A stretch of DNA of 64,000 nt. Origin: Dyella_A sp051962475 (GTDB taxonomy: Bacteria > Pseudomonadota > Gammaproteobacteria > Xanthomonadales > Rhodanobacteraceae). The stretch covers positions 1 to 64,000 of the forward strand of contig NZ_JBQCCF010000032.1 in assembly GCF_051962475.1 (NCBI RefSeq), given 5' to 3'. Numbering within the stretch: the stretch's first letter is position 1; every line of letters starts with the position of its first letter. The notes beneath the pieces were generated by a model, which saw only the letters and a program-made list of their open reading frames with translations, ran no database searches and had not been told where the DNA came from. Made by a program: the position numbers and the translations under genes. Shown piece by piece: positions 49,434 to 58,534 of the stretch.

Positions 49434-49462
49434 GCAAAACGCCCCTTCGTGGGGCGTTTTGC
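49434..49462. terminator. Bidirectional terminator after tRNA-Ser
   Basis: Stem caaaacgcccc / ggggcgttttg with a ttcgt-type loop, A-rich on one side and T-rich on the other, so it can work for both the tRNA and the convergent lpxH transcript. Confidence 0.85.
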
Positions 49463-49515
49463 GTTTTCTGGGCGTCGTTCCCATGCGCTTTGTCGCATCC
49501 GCCGAAGGGGCGCCG

Positions 49516-50244
49516 TTACTGCGTCGGTAGACCCGCCAGTTCGACGCCCTCGTGCGTGACGTGCAGCAGCGAGCCTTGCTCGTACCAATCGCCCAGCACG
49601 ATGCGCTCTACCGTATGGCCGTCCAGATCGAAGCGATGGATGGCCGGCCGATGGGTATGGCCATGGATCAAGCGAGTGACCCCGGCGGCACGCATGGCTT
49701 GGGCGACTGCCTCGGCATTGACGTCCATGATGGTTTCCATGGTGCTGCCCGTGTGTGCACGACTGTCCTCACGTGCCTTGGCCGCAAATGCGCGGCGGGC
49801 TTGCAGCGGCATGGCGAGGATCTGCGCCTGCCACTGTGGCTGGCGTACCTGACGGCGGACGGCCTGGTAGGCGGTGTCATCGGTGCACAGCACATCGCCA
49901 TGCATCAGCAAGGTGCGACACCCCTCGATGTCATGCACGGTGCCGTCCTCGAGCAGGGTCATGCCGGCGTGTTGCGCAAACGCTTCGCCGATGAGGAAGT
50001 CGCGGTTGCCGGCGATGAAGTACACCGGCACGCCGCTCTCTCTCACGCCACGAGTGGCTGTCGCGATACGCCCGGGAAGTTCGGCGTCGTCGTCGTCGCC
50101 GATCCACGCTTCCACCAGGTCACCGAGGATGTACAGCGCGCTGGCTGTGCGCACCTGTGCGCTGGCGAGCAGGCGTTCGAACAAGGCGGTGATCTGCGGC
50201 CGACTGTCGTCCAGATGCAGGTCGGAAATGAATATCGTAGCCAT
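49516..50244 (-). CDS. lpxH: UDP-2,3-diacylglucosamine pyrophosphatase LpxH
   Basis: 242 aa peripheral inner-membrane metallophosphoesterase that cleaves UDP-diacylglucosamine to lipid X in lipid A synthesis. Calcineurin-like metal motifs ISDLHLDD, LGDLVEAWIGDD, AGNRDFLIG and GHTHRP are present. It starts 5 bases after the stop of the peptidyl-prolyl isomerase gene, a usual gammaproteobacterial pair. Confidence 0.95.
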   Translation of the reverse strand: MATIFISDLHLDDSRPQITALFERLLASAQVRTASALYILGDLVEAWIGDDDDAELPGRIATATRGVRESGVPVYFIAGNRDFLIGEAFAQHAGMTLLEDGTVHDIEGCRTLLMHGDVLCTDDTAYQAVRRQVRQPQWQAQILAMPLQARRAFAAKAREDSRAHTGSTMETIMDVNAEAVAQAMRAAGVTRLIHGHTHRPAIHRFDLDGHTVERIVLGDWYEQGSLLHVTHEGVELAGLPTQ

Positions 50245-50249
50245 CGATG

Positions 50250-50954
50250 TCAGCCCTTCGCGGCGGGCTTGGTCTTCTTGGCCGTCTGCGCGCTTTTGGC
50301 GGGAGTCGTTGCCGAAGCGGGCGCGCTTTCAACGGTGCTCGTCGGCGCGGCGTCGCCTACCACCTCGGCGCCGGTGATCACCACGATGGGATTGGGCACG
50401 TCGCCGGCGAAAGGGCCGAGCGCGCGGGTCGGCAGGGCGGCGATCTTGTCGACCACGTCCATGCCCTTGATCACCTTGCCGAACACCGCGTAGCCCCAGG
50501 TCAGACCGCTCTGACTGCCGACGAAATCCAGCCGGCGGTTGTCCACGAGGTTGAAGAAGAACTGCGAAGTTCCTGAGTTGGGATCGGCACCGCGAGCCAC
50601 CGCGACCGTGCCACGCAGATTGGACAGGCCGTTGTCCGCCTCGCTGGCGATGGCAGGACGGGTGCGGCGGGGCTGCAGATCGCGCGTATAAAGGCCGCCC
50701 TGAACCAGATAGCCGGGGATGGCGCGATGGAACACGGTGCCCGCGTAGAACCCGTCACGCACGTACTGGAGGAAGTTGGCCACGCTTTTCGGCGACTTGT
50801 CCGGGTACAGCTCCAGTGTGATGTCGCCTTGGCTGGTGTGCAGTACGACCTGGGGAGCCGGCGCCGGCGGCGCGGGAGCATCCTTGGCCGCGCTCTGGGC
50901 GCGCAATGCGATGGGTGTGAGCAACAGCAGGGAAAGCAGGCAGGCTTTGAACAT
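50250..50954 (-). CDS. Periplasmic cyclophilin-type peptidyl-prolyl isomerase
   Basis: 234 aa with signal peptide (LLSLLLLTPIALRAQSA). Cyclophilin domain about residues 35-195: VFHRAIPGYLVQGG, NSGTSQFFFNLVDN, GYAVFGKVIKGMDVVDKI. The Ala/Thr/Lys-rich C-terminal tail (TPAKSAQTAKKTKPAAKG) is unstructured. Catalyses Xaa-Pro isomerisation of exported proteins. ATG 50954 gives the signal peptide; the frame to 50984 is not used. Cotranscribed with lpxH. Confidence 0.9.
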   Translation of the reverse strand: MFKACLLSLLLLTPIALRAQSAAKDAPAPPAPAPQVVLHTSQGDITLELYPDKSPKSVANFLQYVRDGFYAGTVFHRAIPGYLVQGGLYTRDLQPRRTRPAIASEADNGLSNLRGTVAVARGADPNSGTSQFFFNLVDNRRLDFVGSQSGLTWGYAVFGKVIKGMDVVDKIAALPTRALGPFAGDVPNPIVVITGAEVVGDAAPTSTVESAPASATTPAKSAQTAKKTKPAAKG

Positions 50955-51087
50955 GGGACTCGTGCATGCAGAAGATCGGCCCATGATACGCGGCCTACGT
51001 GACCGGGGGGCATCGCCGCGTGCATAGGGCGTGAAGGGTTGCTAGCATGAAGTTGCGGCTGCGCAGGGGCAGCTGTGGAGATTCAAC

Positions 51088-51291
51088 ATGCAAACGATGA
51101 ATACGCACTTCGCGTTGCGACGCGGACTGCGCTTGTTTGCAGGGATGCTGGGGGGACGCAAGGACTCGCCCACGTCGCATGAGACGGCGACTGTCAGACA
51201 CGATCTCGTTTCCTGGTGCTCCGAGGCGCGAACCCGTCGAGGAGACGAACTCGCGCGACGACGGAACCTGGAGTGGCCGGTCGACGGCTAA
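51088..51291 (+). CDS. Small hypothetical protein
   Basis: 67 aa (MQTMNTHFALRRGLRLFAGM ...), basic, with no recognised domain. The only support is a GGAG ribosome site 7 bases upstream of the ATG. It is the only plausible gene in the 620-base gap 50955-51575, which otherwise holds the PPIase promoter, and near 51483-51501 a hairpin (gccggggc / gccccggc-type) before the response-regulator gene. Confidence 0.3.
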   Translation: MQTMNTHFALRRGLRLFAGMLGGRKDSPTSHETATVRHDLVSWCSEARTRRGDELARRRNLEWPVDG

Positions 51292-51575
51292 CCGGTTCCT
51301 GACGGACTTAGGGTGAAGGGTTGCCCGGTCGTGAGCCGGTCGAGTAGACCGGTGTTCGCGCACGCCTGTTGTAGGCATATTCTGACGGCGACAACGCTGC
51401 CCTGATGGCACTCTGGCGGTGTCGATGGCAAGGGTGCTTCGGCCAGGTGAAGCGGGGGCGCCATTTTTCAGGTTTCAAGTGCCGGGGCAGGTAGGCCCCG
51501 GCTGTCAGCAGGCGCGAACGCGCCTATCATGCACGGGCACGACGACGCCCCTGCGCCGCCCAAGGAGGGTACGAA

Positions 51576-52232
51576 GTGATCAATATTGTTCTGGTGGACG
51601 ATCATGAGCTGGTCCGCACCGGCTTTCGGATGATCCTGCAGCAGCAGCCTGACATCCGCATTCGCGGCGAGGCGGGAACGGCGGAGGAGGGGCTTCGCCT
51701 CATTCGTACGCTGGCGCCGGATATCGCACTGGTGGATGTCCACATGCCGGGCATGAGCGGTATCGAACTGACCGAGCGCGTCTGTCGGTCCAAGCTCAAT
51801 ACCCACATTGTCATCGTCACCGTGGTCGATGACGCCCGCTTCCCCAAGCGCCTGCTCGATGCCGGTGCGCTGGGCTATCTCACCAAGGGATGTTCGGCCG
51901 AGGAGTTGCTGGCGGCGGTGCGCCAGGTGGCGACCGGTCGCCGCTACCTCGCGCCGGCGGTGGCGCAACAGCTGGCCCTGGCCACCCTGGACGGCAGCGA
52001 ATCGCCGTTCGACGTGCTTTCCAGCCGCGAACTGGAGGTTGCGATGATGCTGGTGCGCGGCAAGCCGCTGACGCTCATCGGCGAACAGCTCAATCTCAGC
52101 CCCAAGACGGTTTCCACCTACAAGCAGCGCCTGATGGAGAAGCTCAACGTGGATCACGTGATCAGCCTTGCCCACCTGATGGCGGTGCACGGGCTGATCG
52201 ATACGGCCAACCAGCAGCATGCAAATGCCTGA
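51576..52232 (+). CDS. UvrY/GacA-like response regulator
   Basis: 218 aa. Receiver domain residues 1-120: acidic VDDHE, phospho-acceptor Asp54 (ALVDVHMPGMSG), Lys in GYLTKGC. LuxR-type HTH about residues 148-210 (LSSRELEVAMMLVRGKPLTL, LNLSPKTVSTYKQRLMEKL). The GxLxKG and family length match GacA/UvrY, which activates Csr/Rsm small RNAs. GTG start, fixed by the near-perfect CAAGGAGGG 7 bases upstream. No sensor kinase next to it. Confidence 0.88.
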   Translation: MINIVLVDDHELVRTGFRMILQQQPDIRIRGEAGTAEEGLRLIRTLAPDIALVDVHMPGMSGIELTERVCRSKLNTHIVIVTVVDDARFPKRLLDAGALGYLTKGCSAEELLAAVRQVATGRRYLAPAVAQQLALATLDGSESPFDVLSSRELEVAMMLVRGKPLTLIGEQLNLSPKTVSTYKQRLMEKLNVDHVISLAHLMAVHGLIDTANQQHANA

Positions 52233-52251
52233 CGAACTTTGACGGGCGCAC

Positions 52252-52281
52252 AAAAAAACCGGGCCTTGGCCCGGTTTTTTT
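52252..52281. terminator. Bidirectional intrinsic terminator
   Basis: Perfect stem aaaaaaaccgggcc / ggcccggttttttt with a 2-base centre. Serves the UvrY-like gene (stop 52232) and rne (stop 52300), which converge here. Confidence 0.93.
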
Positions 52282-52299
52282 GTGGCTGAAGCCGATCGA

Positions 52300-55290
52300 T
52301 CAACCTGCCGTGGAATCGTCCCGCTTGCGGGGCTCTTCGGTCGGCTCGTTTTCCACGGACTCGGCATCGGCGCTTGCCAGGTGCTCCTTCGTGGCGGTCA
52401 GCAGATCGCCCTGGGACGGCTGAGAGGCCGGGCCGGTCGCGGGCTCGGCGACGGCTGCCGGGGGCTCCGCGGTGGTCAGCGGCTGCGGCGGTGTAGGCGG
52501 CTCGGTCGGTTCCGCGCGCTCCGCCGCCGGCGTGGCCGGCAACGAAGTCGTCGGTGGCGCGGCGATCATTACCTCGTCAGCCGACACTTCCGGCGCTTCT
52601 GCGGCCGGCTCACCCTCGGCCACCACCGGATCGGGGATCGGCGGCAACACGGGCAGGTTGAACGACGCGGGCACGGCTGCCGCGCGCTGCTCGGGCGGAT
52701 TCTCCGCGGCGGCGAGCATGGAGGCAGGCGTGACAGCCGGCACAGGCGCGGACGCAGTGGCAGGCTCGGACTTCTGCTCGGCGCCCGACTCCGACACAAC
52801 AGCTGCGGCGGCGGTCGGGATCGATGCGCTGTGCGGCTGGGCGGGTGCGGCAGACGTCGGATTCGGCGTGGTCTTGGCCGAGGTCTCCTCGGCCTCGTCG
52901 CCGGCCGCATCATCACGGTCCTCGTCGTCCAGTGCCTTGGCCTGCAGCGAGGCATCGGTGGACGTCGCTGCGCCATTCTCGTCCTGACGACGGCGACGGC
53001 GGCCGCCGCGGCGGCCGCGACGGCGGCGCGCGCCACCGCCTTCTGCCTCGCTCGCTCCGTCGGGTTGGGTGTTGCCTGGCGTGGCTGCGATCGTGGCTGC
53101 GTCGGCCGCTGCGGGCTTCGGCTCCTCGATGACCCGCTCGGTGGGTGCGGGGGTGCGTGCCGGCTGCGCCTGGCGCTCAGTGCGCGGCGCTGCCGTTGCC
53201 GTCAGGCTGGCGTCGGCCTTCGCGGCGGCCTTCTCATCGCGCTGGGGCGGCTGAGCCGCTCGCGCCGGGCGTTGTTCCTGACGCGGCGTGGCGGCGGCCT
53301 GAGCCTGACGCGCCTGGCCACCCGACGACTGTTCGCCGCGCTGACGGTTGCCACCCTTGCCGGACGACGCACCCGACGCATTGGCGTTGCCGCGATTCCC
53401 CGGCTCGCGACGGCCCGCTGGGGTACCGCCGCGGTTGGCGGAAGCGCCACCGGGCTGATTCGGGCGACCCCGTTCGTCACGGCGCGGAGCCTGCTGGCGG
53501 CGGTTGGATGTTTCCTTCGGTGAGGTAGCCGTTGCTTTGCCCGCCGTTTCCTCGGCGCCACGGAACCAGCCGAGCAGACGCGACAGGATGCCACCGGAGG
53601 ACGGCGCCGGGGCGGCCGCGGCTGGTGCCTGGGCACGACGCGGGGCCGGCGCCACGGGGGCGGGGGCGGCCGTCTCTTCGCGCACCGGTGCGGGCGACGA
53701 ATGCACCACGCCGCTCACCGCCGGCTGCTCGCTGCTGCCCAGCGTCTGCCCCATCTTGGGAATCGGCGACGCTTCGACGGCAGTGAGGCGTTCGTAGCTG
53801 GGCTTGCTGTGCTCGCCCATCTCCGCTTCCTTGATCCGCTGGATCTGGATGTGCGGCGTCTCGAGCTTGTCGTCCGCCACGATCACCACGTGGACCTTGT
53901 TGCGCAGCTCGATCTCGACCACGCTGGCGCGCTTTTCGTTGAGCATGAAGTTGGCCACCTGCGGCGGAGCCTGCACCAGCACCTGGCCGGTGTTGTCCTT
54001 CATCGCGTGCTCTTCGATCAGGCGCAGCGTGGACAGCGAAAGCGATTCGATCCCGCGGATGTGGCCATGGCCCTCGCAGCGCGGGCAGACCACCTGGGTG
54101 GCCTCGCCCAACGACGGGCGCAGGCGCTGGCGCGACATCTCCAGCAGGCCGAAGCGCGAAATGCGGCCGATCTGCACGCGGGCGCGATCGAGCTTCAGCG
54201 CGTCCTTCAGTTTCTCCTCGACTTCGCGCTGGTGGCGCGGGCTGTCCATGTCGATGAAGTCGATGACGATCAGGCCACCGGCGTCACGAATGCGCAACTG
54301 GCGGGCGATTTCCACCGCCGCCTCGCAGTTCGTGTTGAACGCGGTTTCCTCGATGTCGCCGCCTTTGGTCGCCTTAGCCGAGTTGATGTCGATGGCGGTG
54401 AGCGCTTCGGTCTGGTCGACCACGATCGAGCCGCCCGAGGGCAGGCGCACCTGGCGATCGAAAACGCTCTCGATCTGGGTTTCGATCTGGTAGCGCGAGA
54501 ACAGCGGGGTGTCGTCCTTGTACAGCTTGAGCTTGCGCAGGGCGTTCGGCATCACCTGCTGCATGAACTCGCGCGCGTCGTTGTACAGCGACTCCTCGTC
54601 GATGAGGATCTCGCCGATGTCGTTGCGCAAGTAGTCGCGCAGGGCGCGGATGAACAGCTTCGATTCCTGATAGATCAGGAACGGCGCCTTCTGCTTGTTG
54701 GCCGCCTCGGAGATCGAGCGCCACAGGGTGAGCAGGTAGTCCAGGTCCCACTGCAGCTCTTCGGCGTCGCGGCCCATGCCGGCGGTGCGCACGATCAGGC
54801 CGACGTCGTCGGGCACGTTGAGATGATCCAGCGCTTCCTTCAGCGCCTGCCGGTCTTCACCCTCGATCCGGCGCGATACGCCGCCCGCCTTCGGGTTGTT
54901 CGGCATCAGCACCATGTAGCGGCCAGCCAGGCTGATAAAGGTGGTCAGCGCCGCGCCCTTGTTGCCGCGCTCTTCCTTCTCCACCTGGACGACCAGCTCC
55001 TGGCCTTCCTTCAGCAGCTCACGAATGTTCGCCTTGTTCGGGTCCAGGCCCGGGGTGAAGTACTCGCGGGCGATTTCCTTGATCGGCAAGAAGCCGTGGC
55101 GCTCGGCGCCGTAGTCGATGAAGCAGGCTTCGAGGGAGGCTTCGACGCGAGTGATGCGGCCCTTATAGATGTTGGCCTTCTTCTGCTCGCGGGAGGGGAT
55201 CTCGATGTCGAGGTCGTACAGGGTCTGGCCATCGACGATGGCCACGCGCAACTCTTCACGCTGAGTTGCGTTGATCAACATGCGTTTCAT
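52300..55290 (-). CDS. rne: Ribonuclease E
   Basis: 996 aa endoribonuclease and degradosome scaffold. N-terminal catalytic half: S1 domain (NIYKGRITRVEASLEACFID), 5' sensor, DNase I-like site (GLIVIDFIDMDS, AIDINSAKAT) and Zn-link CPRCEGHG. The C-terminal 450 residues are disordered, Arg/Pro/Ala-rich, with repeated basic clusters (GGGARRRRGRRGGRRRRRQ) for RNA and partner binding. ATG 55290 (MKRMLINATQREELRVAIVD) matches the family start; the upstream frame to 55386 is part of the leader. Confidence 0.96.
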   Translation of the reverse strand: MKRMLINATQREELRVAIVDGQTLYDLDIEIPSREQKKANIYKGRITRVEASLEACFIDYGAERHGFLPIKEIAREYFTPGLDPNKANIRELLKEGQELVVQVEKEERGNKGAALTTFISLAGRYMVLMPNNPKAGGVSRRIEGEDRQALKEALDHLNVPDDVGLIVRTAGMGRDAEELQWDLDYLLTLWRSISEAANKQKAPFLIYQESKLFIRALRDYLRNDIGEILIDEESLYNDAREFMQQVMPNALRKLKLYKDDTPLFSRYQIETQIESVFDRQVRLPSGGSIVVDQTEALTAIDINSAKATKGGDIEETAFNTNCEAAVEIARQLRIRDAGGLIVIDFIDMDSPRHQREVEEKLKDALKLDRARVQIGRISRFGLLEMSRQRLRPSLGEATQVVCPRCEGHGHIRGIESLSLSTLRLIEEHAMKDNTGQVLVQAPPQVANFMLNEKRASVVEIELRNKVHVVIVADDKLETPHIQIQRIKEAEMGEHSKPSYERLTAVEASPIPKMGQTLGSSEQPAVSGVVHSSPAPVREETAAPAPVAPAPRRAQAPAAAAPAPSSGGILSRLLGWFRGAEETAGKATATSPKETSNRRQQAPRRDERGRPNQPGGASANRGGTPAGRREPGNRGNANASGASSGKGGNRQRGEQSSGGQARQAQAAATPRQEQRPARAAQPPQRDEKAAAKADASLTATAAPRTERQAQPARTPAPTERVIEEPKPAAADAATIAATPGNTQPDGASEAEGGGARRRRGRRGGRRRRRQDENGAATSTDASLQAKALDDEDRDDAAGDEAEETSAKTTPNPTSAAPAQPHSASIPTAAAAVVSESGAEQKSEPATASAPVPAVTPASMLAAAENPPEQRAAAVPASFNLPVLPPIPDPVVAEGEPAAEAPEVSADEVMIAAPPTTSLPATPAAERAEPTEPPTPPQPLTTAEPPAAVAEPATGPASQPSQGDLLTATKEHLASADAESVENEPTEEPRKRDDSTAG

Positions 55291-55632
55291 TGTGTTGTTT
55301 TCCTTCAGCTTGCCGCGCGTCGCGTGCCTCGGTGGCGCCACTGGGGGCGGCCTGCCGGGGATCGCGCCGCTGCGGTCAAGCGGCAAAAGTACGGCACCAG
55401 TCCGGGTGCCGGCGATGATTCCTGGTCACTACGCCGCGGATCACCGACACGGCGCAGGCCGATCGGACAAACCGCAATCCGAACCGCTACGATGAAAGGG
55501 AGCAGCGACCGGCTGCCCGGGGAAGGCGGCCGGCGCAATCCTCACCGACGTGACGGACGGGCCGGTCCGATCGAGCTGATCGGACACGGGCAAAGCGCCG
55601 GCCGAGTATCCTATCGAAGCGGACTTTTTTCA
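55291..55632. promoter_or_regulatory. rne leader and divergent rne/rluC promoter region
   Basis: 342 bases without a gene. In enterobacteria rne has a long structured leader through which RNase E controls its own mRNA, and the GC-rich dyads here allow the same (inference). The rluC promoter must lie in the right part; tatcctatcg near 55607 could be a -10. The opening of rluC has no clear Shine-Dalgarno sequence. Confidence 0.45.
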
Positions 55633-56601
55633 ATGCAGACGGTAACTTCCCCCGACGTATCTCAAGGGGTGCGTCAAGTCGAGATCGGCCCGGAGCGCGA
55701 CGGGCAGCGGATCGACAACGCCCTGATGACCCTGCTCAAAGGGGTGCCCAAGAGCATGATCTACCGCATCCTGCGTACCGGGCAGGTGCGGGTGAACGGC
55801 AAGCGGGCCAAGCCCGACACCCGTCTGTCCGCGGGCGATATGTTGCGCATTCCACCCGTTCGCGTCGCAGAGCGTCCTGAGACACAGGGGCCTAGCCCCG
55901 GTCAGATGGCCTCGGCCGCAGAAGCGGTGATCTTCGAGGACAAGCATTTCCTGGTGATCGACAAACCCACTGGCATGGCCAGCCACGGCGGCAGCGGTGT
56001 CAGTCACGGTGCGATTGAGCTGATGCGTGCGGCGCGCCCCAACGATCACCTCGAGCTGGTGCATCGGCTGGATCGCGATACCAGTGGAGTGCTGGTGTTT
56101 GCCAAGACCCGCGCCGGGCTGACCGGCCTGCAGGCGGCCATCCGCGACAACCAGGTGGTCAAGCAGTACCTCTGCCTGATGGTTGGGCACCCGTCCAAGG
56201 CCCGGTTCGACGTCAATGCGCCGCTCGCCAAGTTCGTGCTTCAGGGCGGAGAACGCATGGTAAGAGTGTCCGATAACGGCAAGCCGTCGCTCACTTTTTT
56301 CCGTGAGATCGAACAGTATCCGGGCGCTCGCCTGATGCAGGCGACGCTGGGTACCGGGCGCACCCATCAGATTCGCGTGCACGCCGCGCATATCGGCCAT
56401 CCGCTCGCTGGCGACCCGAAATACGGTGATCGCGAGGCCAACAAGCGCTTCCGTGAGTTGGGGCTGCAGCGTCTGTTCCTGCACGCCTCACATATGAGCT
56501 TCGAGCTGGACGGAAGGTCGTACAGCTTCTCGGCACCGTTGCCAGATGATCTCAGGAAGTTTCTGGAAGCTATTGCTTCTAAAGGAAAAAGCGCGCGCTA
56601 A
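55633..56601 (+). CDS. rluC: 23S rRNA pseudouridine synthase RluC
   Basis: 322 aa. S4 domain residues about 20-75 (QRIDNALMTLLKGVPKSMIY) and RluA-type catalytic domain with active-site Asp in LVHRLDRDTSGVL and the TGRTHQIRVHAAHIGHPL signature. Makes pseudouridines 955, 2504 and 2580 in E. coli numbering. Divergent from rne, as usual. Its end overlaps the convergent CPBP-like gene by 23 bases. Confidence 0.95.
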   Translation: MQTVTSPDVSQGVRQVEIGPERDGQRIDNALMTLLKGVPKSMIYRILRTGQVRVNGKRAKPDTRLSAGDMLRIPPVRVAERPETQGPSPGQMASAAEAVIFEDKHFLVIDKPTGMASHGGSGVSHGAIELMRAARPNDHLELVHRLDRDTSGVLVFAKTRAGLTGLQAAIRDNQVVKQYLCLMVGHPSKARFDVNAPLAKFVLQGGERMVRVSDNGKPSLTFFREIEQYPGARLMQATLGTGRTHQIRVHAAHIGHPLAGDPKYGDREANKRFRELGLQRLFLHASHMSFELDGRSYSFSAPLPDDLRKFLEAIASKGKSAR

Positions 56602-58036
56602 CCTCAAGCGAGCGCAAGCCATTGCCGATCAGGCCTGCGCCCACCACCAGGGCGCAGCCGGCATGGCCCAGGGCAATCGGCAACAAGCTCCGCTGCCGCA
56701 CAAAGCACCAGGCCCACCCCAGCTCGGCGAGAAAACACAGCTGCATCAGCGCGCCGTTGGGTACGTGCAGCAAAGCAAAGGCCAGCGAGGCAGCCAGCAC
56801 GGCCCACCGGACGGGCAGGAATTTCTCCAGCTGGCCCAGCGCAAAGCCCAGGATCAGCCATTGCTGCAACGCGGCCCAGCCGAGATAGACCAGGACGCGG
56901 CGCGGCGGCGTGGGATCCAGTGCATGGCCCCACATCAGGCACACCAGCAGCGCCGCCGGCACCAGGGCGAGCGGCCACCACCACGCGGTTGAGCGCCACG
57001 GGCCGACCCATCGCCAGCTCGACGACCTACCTGCGCTCTGGGCGTGCGCCGCAAAGATCAGCGCGGAGGCGAACCCAGCCACTCCAGCCAGTGTGGGGCG
57101 TTGTCCCCATTGCAGGCCGGCTACCAGGATCAACGGGCCGAGCAGGCCGGCGAGCAAGGTCTGCCATGCCGGGCGAGGGCGCCTGGCAAGCCAGCAAAGC
57201 ACCAGCACATAGGCGCCCACACCGAGCCAGGAGAGCCAGGGAGGCAGCGGCCCTCTCGGCGGCTTCGTCAGCGACGCGTGGCCGGCCACCACGAGGGCGG
57301 CCGGGCGCCAAGCGACTGCGGCGTCGCGGCGGGCCAGCAACTGCTCCGCGCTCGCCGCGGCGGCAAGTCGCACGATGGGCACAGCCGGTGCTGGATTTGC
57401 TGAATCGGCCGCGGATGAGCTTTCCAGCGCCAGCTGCGGCGGAACGAGGGCCAGCGGATCGGGAGCGAGCAGGGCTGCATCGGTCAACAGCAGGCGCTGG
57501 CCACGTGGCATCGTGATGCGCAGGCGCAACATGTCGGCCCGGTTGGCGGGTGCGCACGGGGCGGTGGCGGTGTCGATGGAACGCAGGTCCACATCGATCC
57601 GCGTACCACGCCAGATGATCGGCGCACTCGGGCAGGCCGGTTGTCCCGTTGTCTGCCAGACCACCTGCAGGGTGACTGGCTGTGCGGCGGCACGGTCAAG
57701 CCGGAGGAGGGGCCAATGGACCAGATCCAGCCCGCGTGCGATCGGCAGCCCCAGCTCGAACGCCGTTCCGTCCAGGCTGGTTACCTCCACGCCGCCATCG
57801 ACGGCACGCATGCTGGCGTGGCCGAAGGCGCGGCCAGCCACGAAACCCTCCGGGTTGACAAATCGCCACCGCCAGAGCGGTTGGCCGGCCCGCAACACGG
57901 CCAGCTCGCTGCGGGCCTCCTGGGCGAGGTAGCGTGCCGTGAGCCCCGAGGCCAGCAGCCGGAACGCCAGCAGCGCGACCACCGCGGCGAGCAGCCAGGC
58001 GGTCGCGACAGCCACGCCGCGGGCGGTAGGCGCCAC
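56579..58036 (-). CDS. Membrane protein with degenerate CPBP-like domain
   Basis: 485 aa. An N-terminal helix and a beta-rich extracytoplasmic part (about 40-220), then about 7 helices. The C-terminal third follows the CPBP/CAAX-protease layout: LGWAALQQWLILGF where family members have EExxxR, LAFALLHVPNG for motif FxxxH, and LPIALGHAGCAL for motif HxxxN/B. The replaced glutamates make proteolysis unlikely unless Gln substitutes. Function unknown. phhB lies 2 bases upstream on the same strand (stop 58039). Confidence 0.6.
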   Translation of the reverse strand: MAPTARGVAVATAWLLAAVVALLAFRLLASGLTARYLAQEARSELAVLRAGQPLWRWRFVNPEGFVAGRAFGHASMRAVDGGVEVTSLDGTAFELGLPIARGLDLVHWPLLRLDRAAAQPVTLQVVWQTTGQPACPSAPIIWRGTRIDVDLRSIDTATAPCAPANRADMLRLRITMPRGQRLLLTDAALLAPDPLALVPPQLALESSSAADSANPAPAVPIVRLAAAASAEQLLARRDAAVAWRPAALVVAGHASLTKPPRGPLPPWLSWLGVGAYVLVLCWLARRPRPAWQTLLAGLLGPLILVAGLQWGQRPTLAGVAGFASALIFAAHAQSAGRSSSWRWVGPWRSTAWWWPLALVPAALLVCLMWGHALDPTPPRRVLVYLGWAALQQWLILGFALGQLEKFLPVRWAVLAASLAFALLHVPNGALMQLCFLAELGWAWCFVRQRSLLPIALGHAGCALVVGAGLIGNGLRSLEVSARFFL

Positions 58037-58038
58037 GA

Positions 58039-58380
58039 TCAGCGCGCGAGCAGCGCTTCAACCTTGGCCGCGCAGATGAAGTCGTTTCGCGACAGCCCGC
58101 CCACGTCGTGGGTCGACCACAAGACCTGACAGTGGCCGTAGCCGGCCTCGAGGTCCGGGTGGTGATCCTGCTGGTTGGCCATGAAACCCACGGCGTTGAT
58201 GAAACCGAGCGTGCGGTGGAAGTCCTCGAAGCGAAAATCCTTCACGATCGCCTTGCCGCCCTGGGTCGTCGACCAGCCCGGCAGTGAGGCGAGCAACTGC
58301 GCGACTTGCTCCGCGCTCAGCGCATGCTCGCTGCCCTTGCGCGCAACGCAGTGCTCATGGGCCAGATCGGTCGAATTCAT
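58039..58380 (-). CDS. phhB: Pterin-4a-carbinolamine dehydratase
   Basis: 113 aa. Dehydrates 4a-hydroxytetrahydrobiopterin, supporting phenylalanine hydroxylase. Motif HHPDLEAGYGHCQVLWSTHD with catalytic His pair, plus GWSTTQGGKAIVKDFRFEDF. phhA is not in the window. Followed by the CPBP-like gene. Confidence 0.92.
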   Translation of the reverse strand: MNSTDLAHEHCVARKGSEHALSAEQVAQLLASLPGWSTTQGGKAIVKDFRFEDFHRTLGFINAVGFMANQQDHHPDLEAGYGHCQVLWSTHDVGGLSRNDFICAAKVEALLAR

Positions 58381-58459
58381 GCGGGTCTCCAGTGCAGGTT
58401 TCGTGCGGGATGCGAAGGGTCGAAGCTGCGCCGGCAAATGTCAAAGCGCGCAGGCGGCG

Positions 58460-58488
58460 CGAAACAGTACTAAAATGGTGCTGTTTCG
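58460..58488. promoter_or_regulatory. Inverted repeat around the nfuA promoter
   Basis: cgaaacag and ctgtttcg, 8 bp each, with 13 bases between that include taaaat (58471-58476), a good -10. The dyad brackets the probable promoter of nfuA, 46 bases before its start codon. An iron-sulfur or oxidative-stress repressor site is plausible but not identified. Confidence 0.5.
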
Positions 58489-58534
58489 TTGACCGCCCCG
58501 ATTCCGGAGCGGTTATGGCTTCGATGGAGTCTTC

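Noticed and set aside
51001..51575. GGA-rich stretch near the UvrY-like gene as a Csr/Rsm-type small RNA.
   Set aside because: The number of GGA triplets is about what such a base composition gives by chance and they are not set in hairpin loops.
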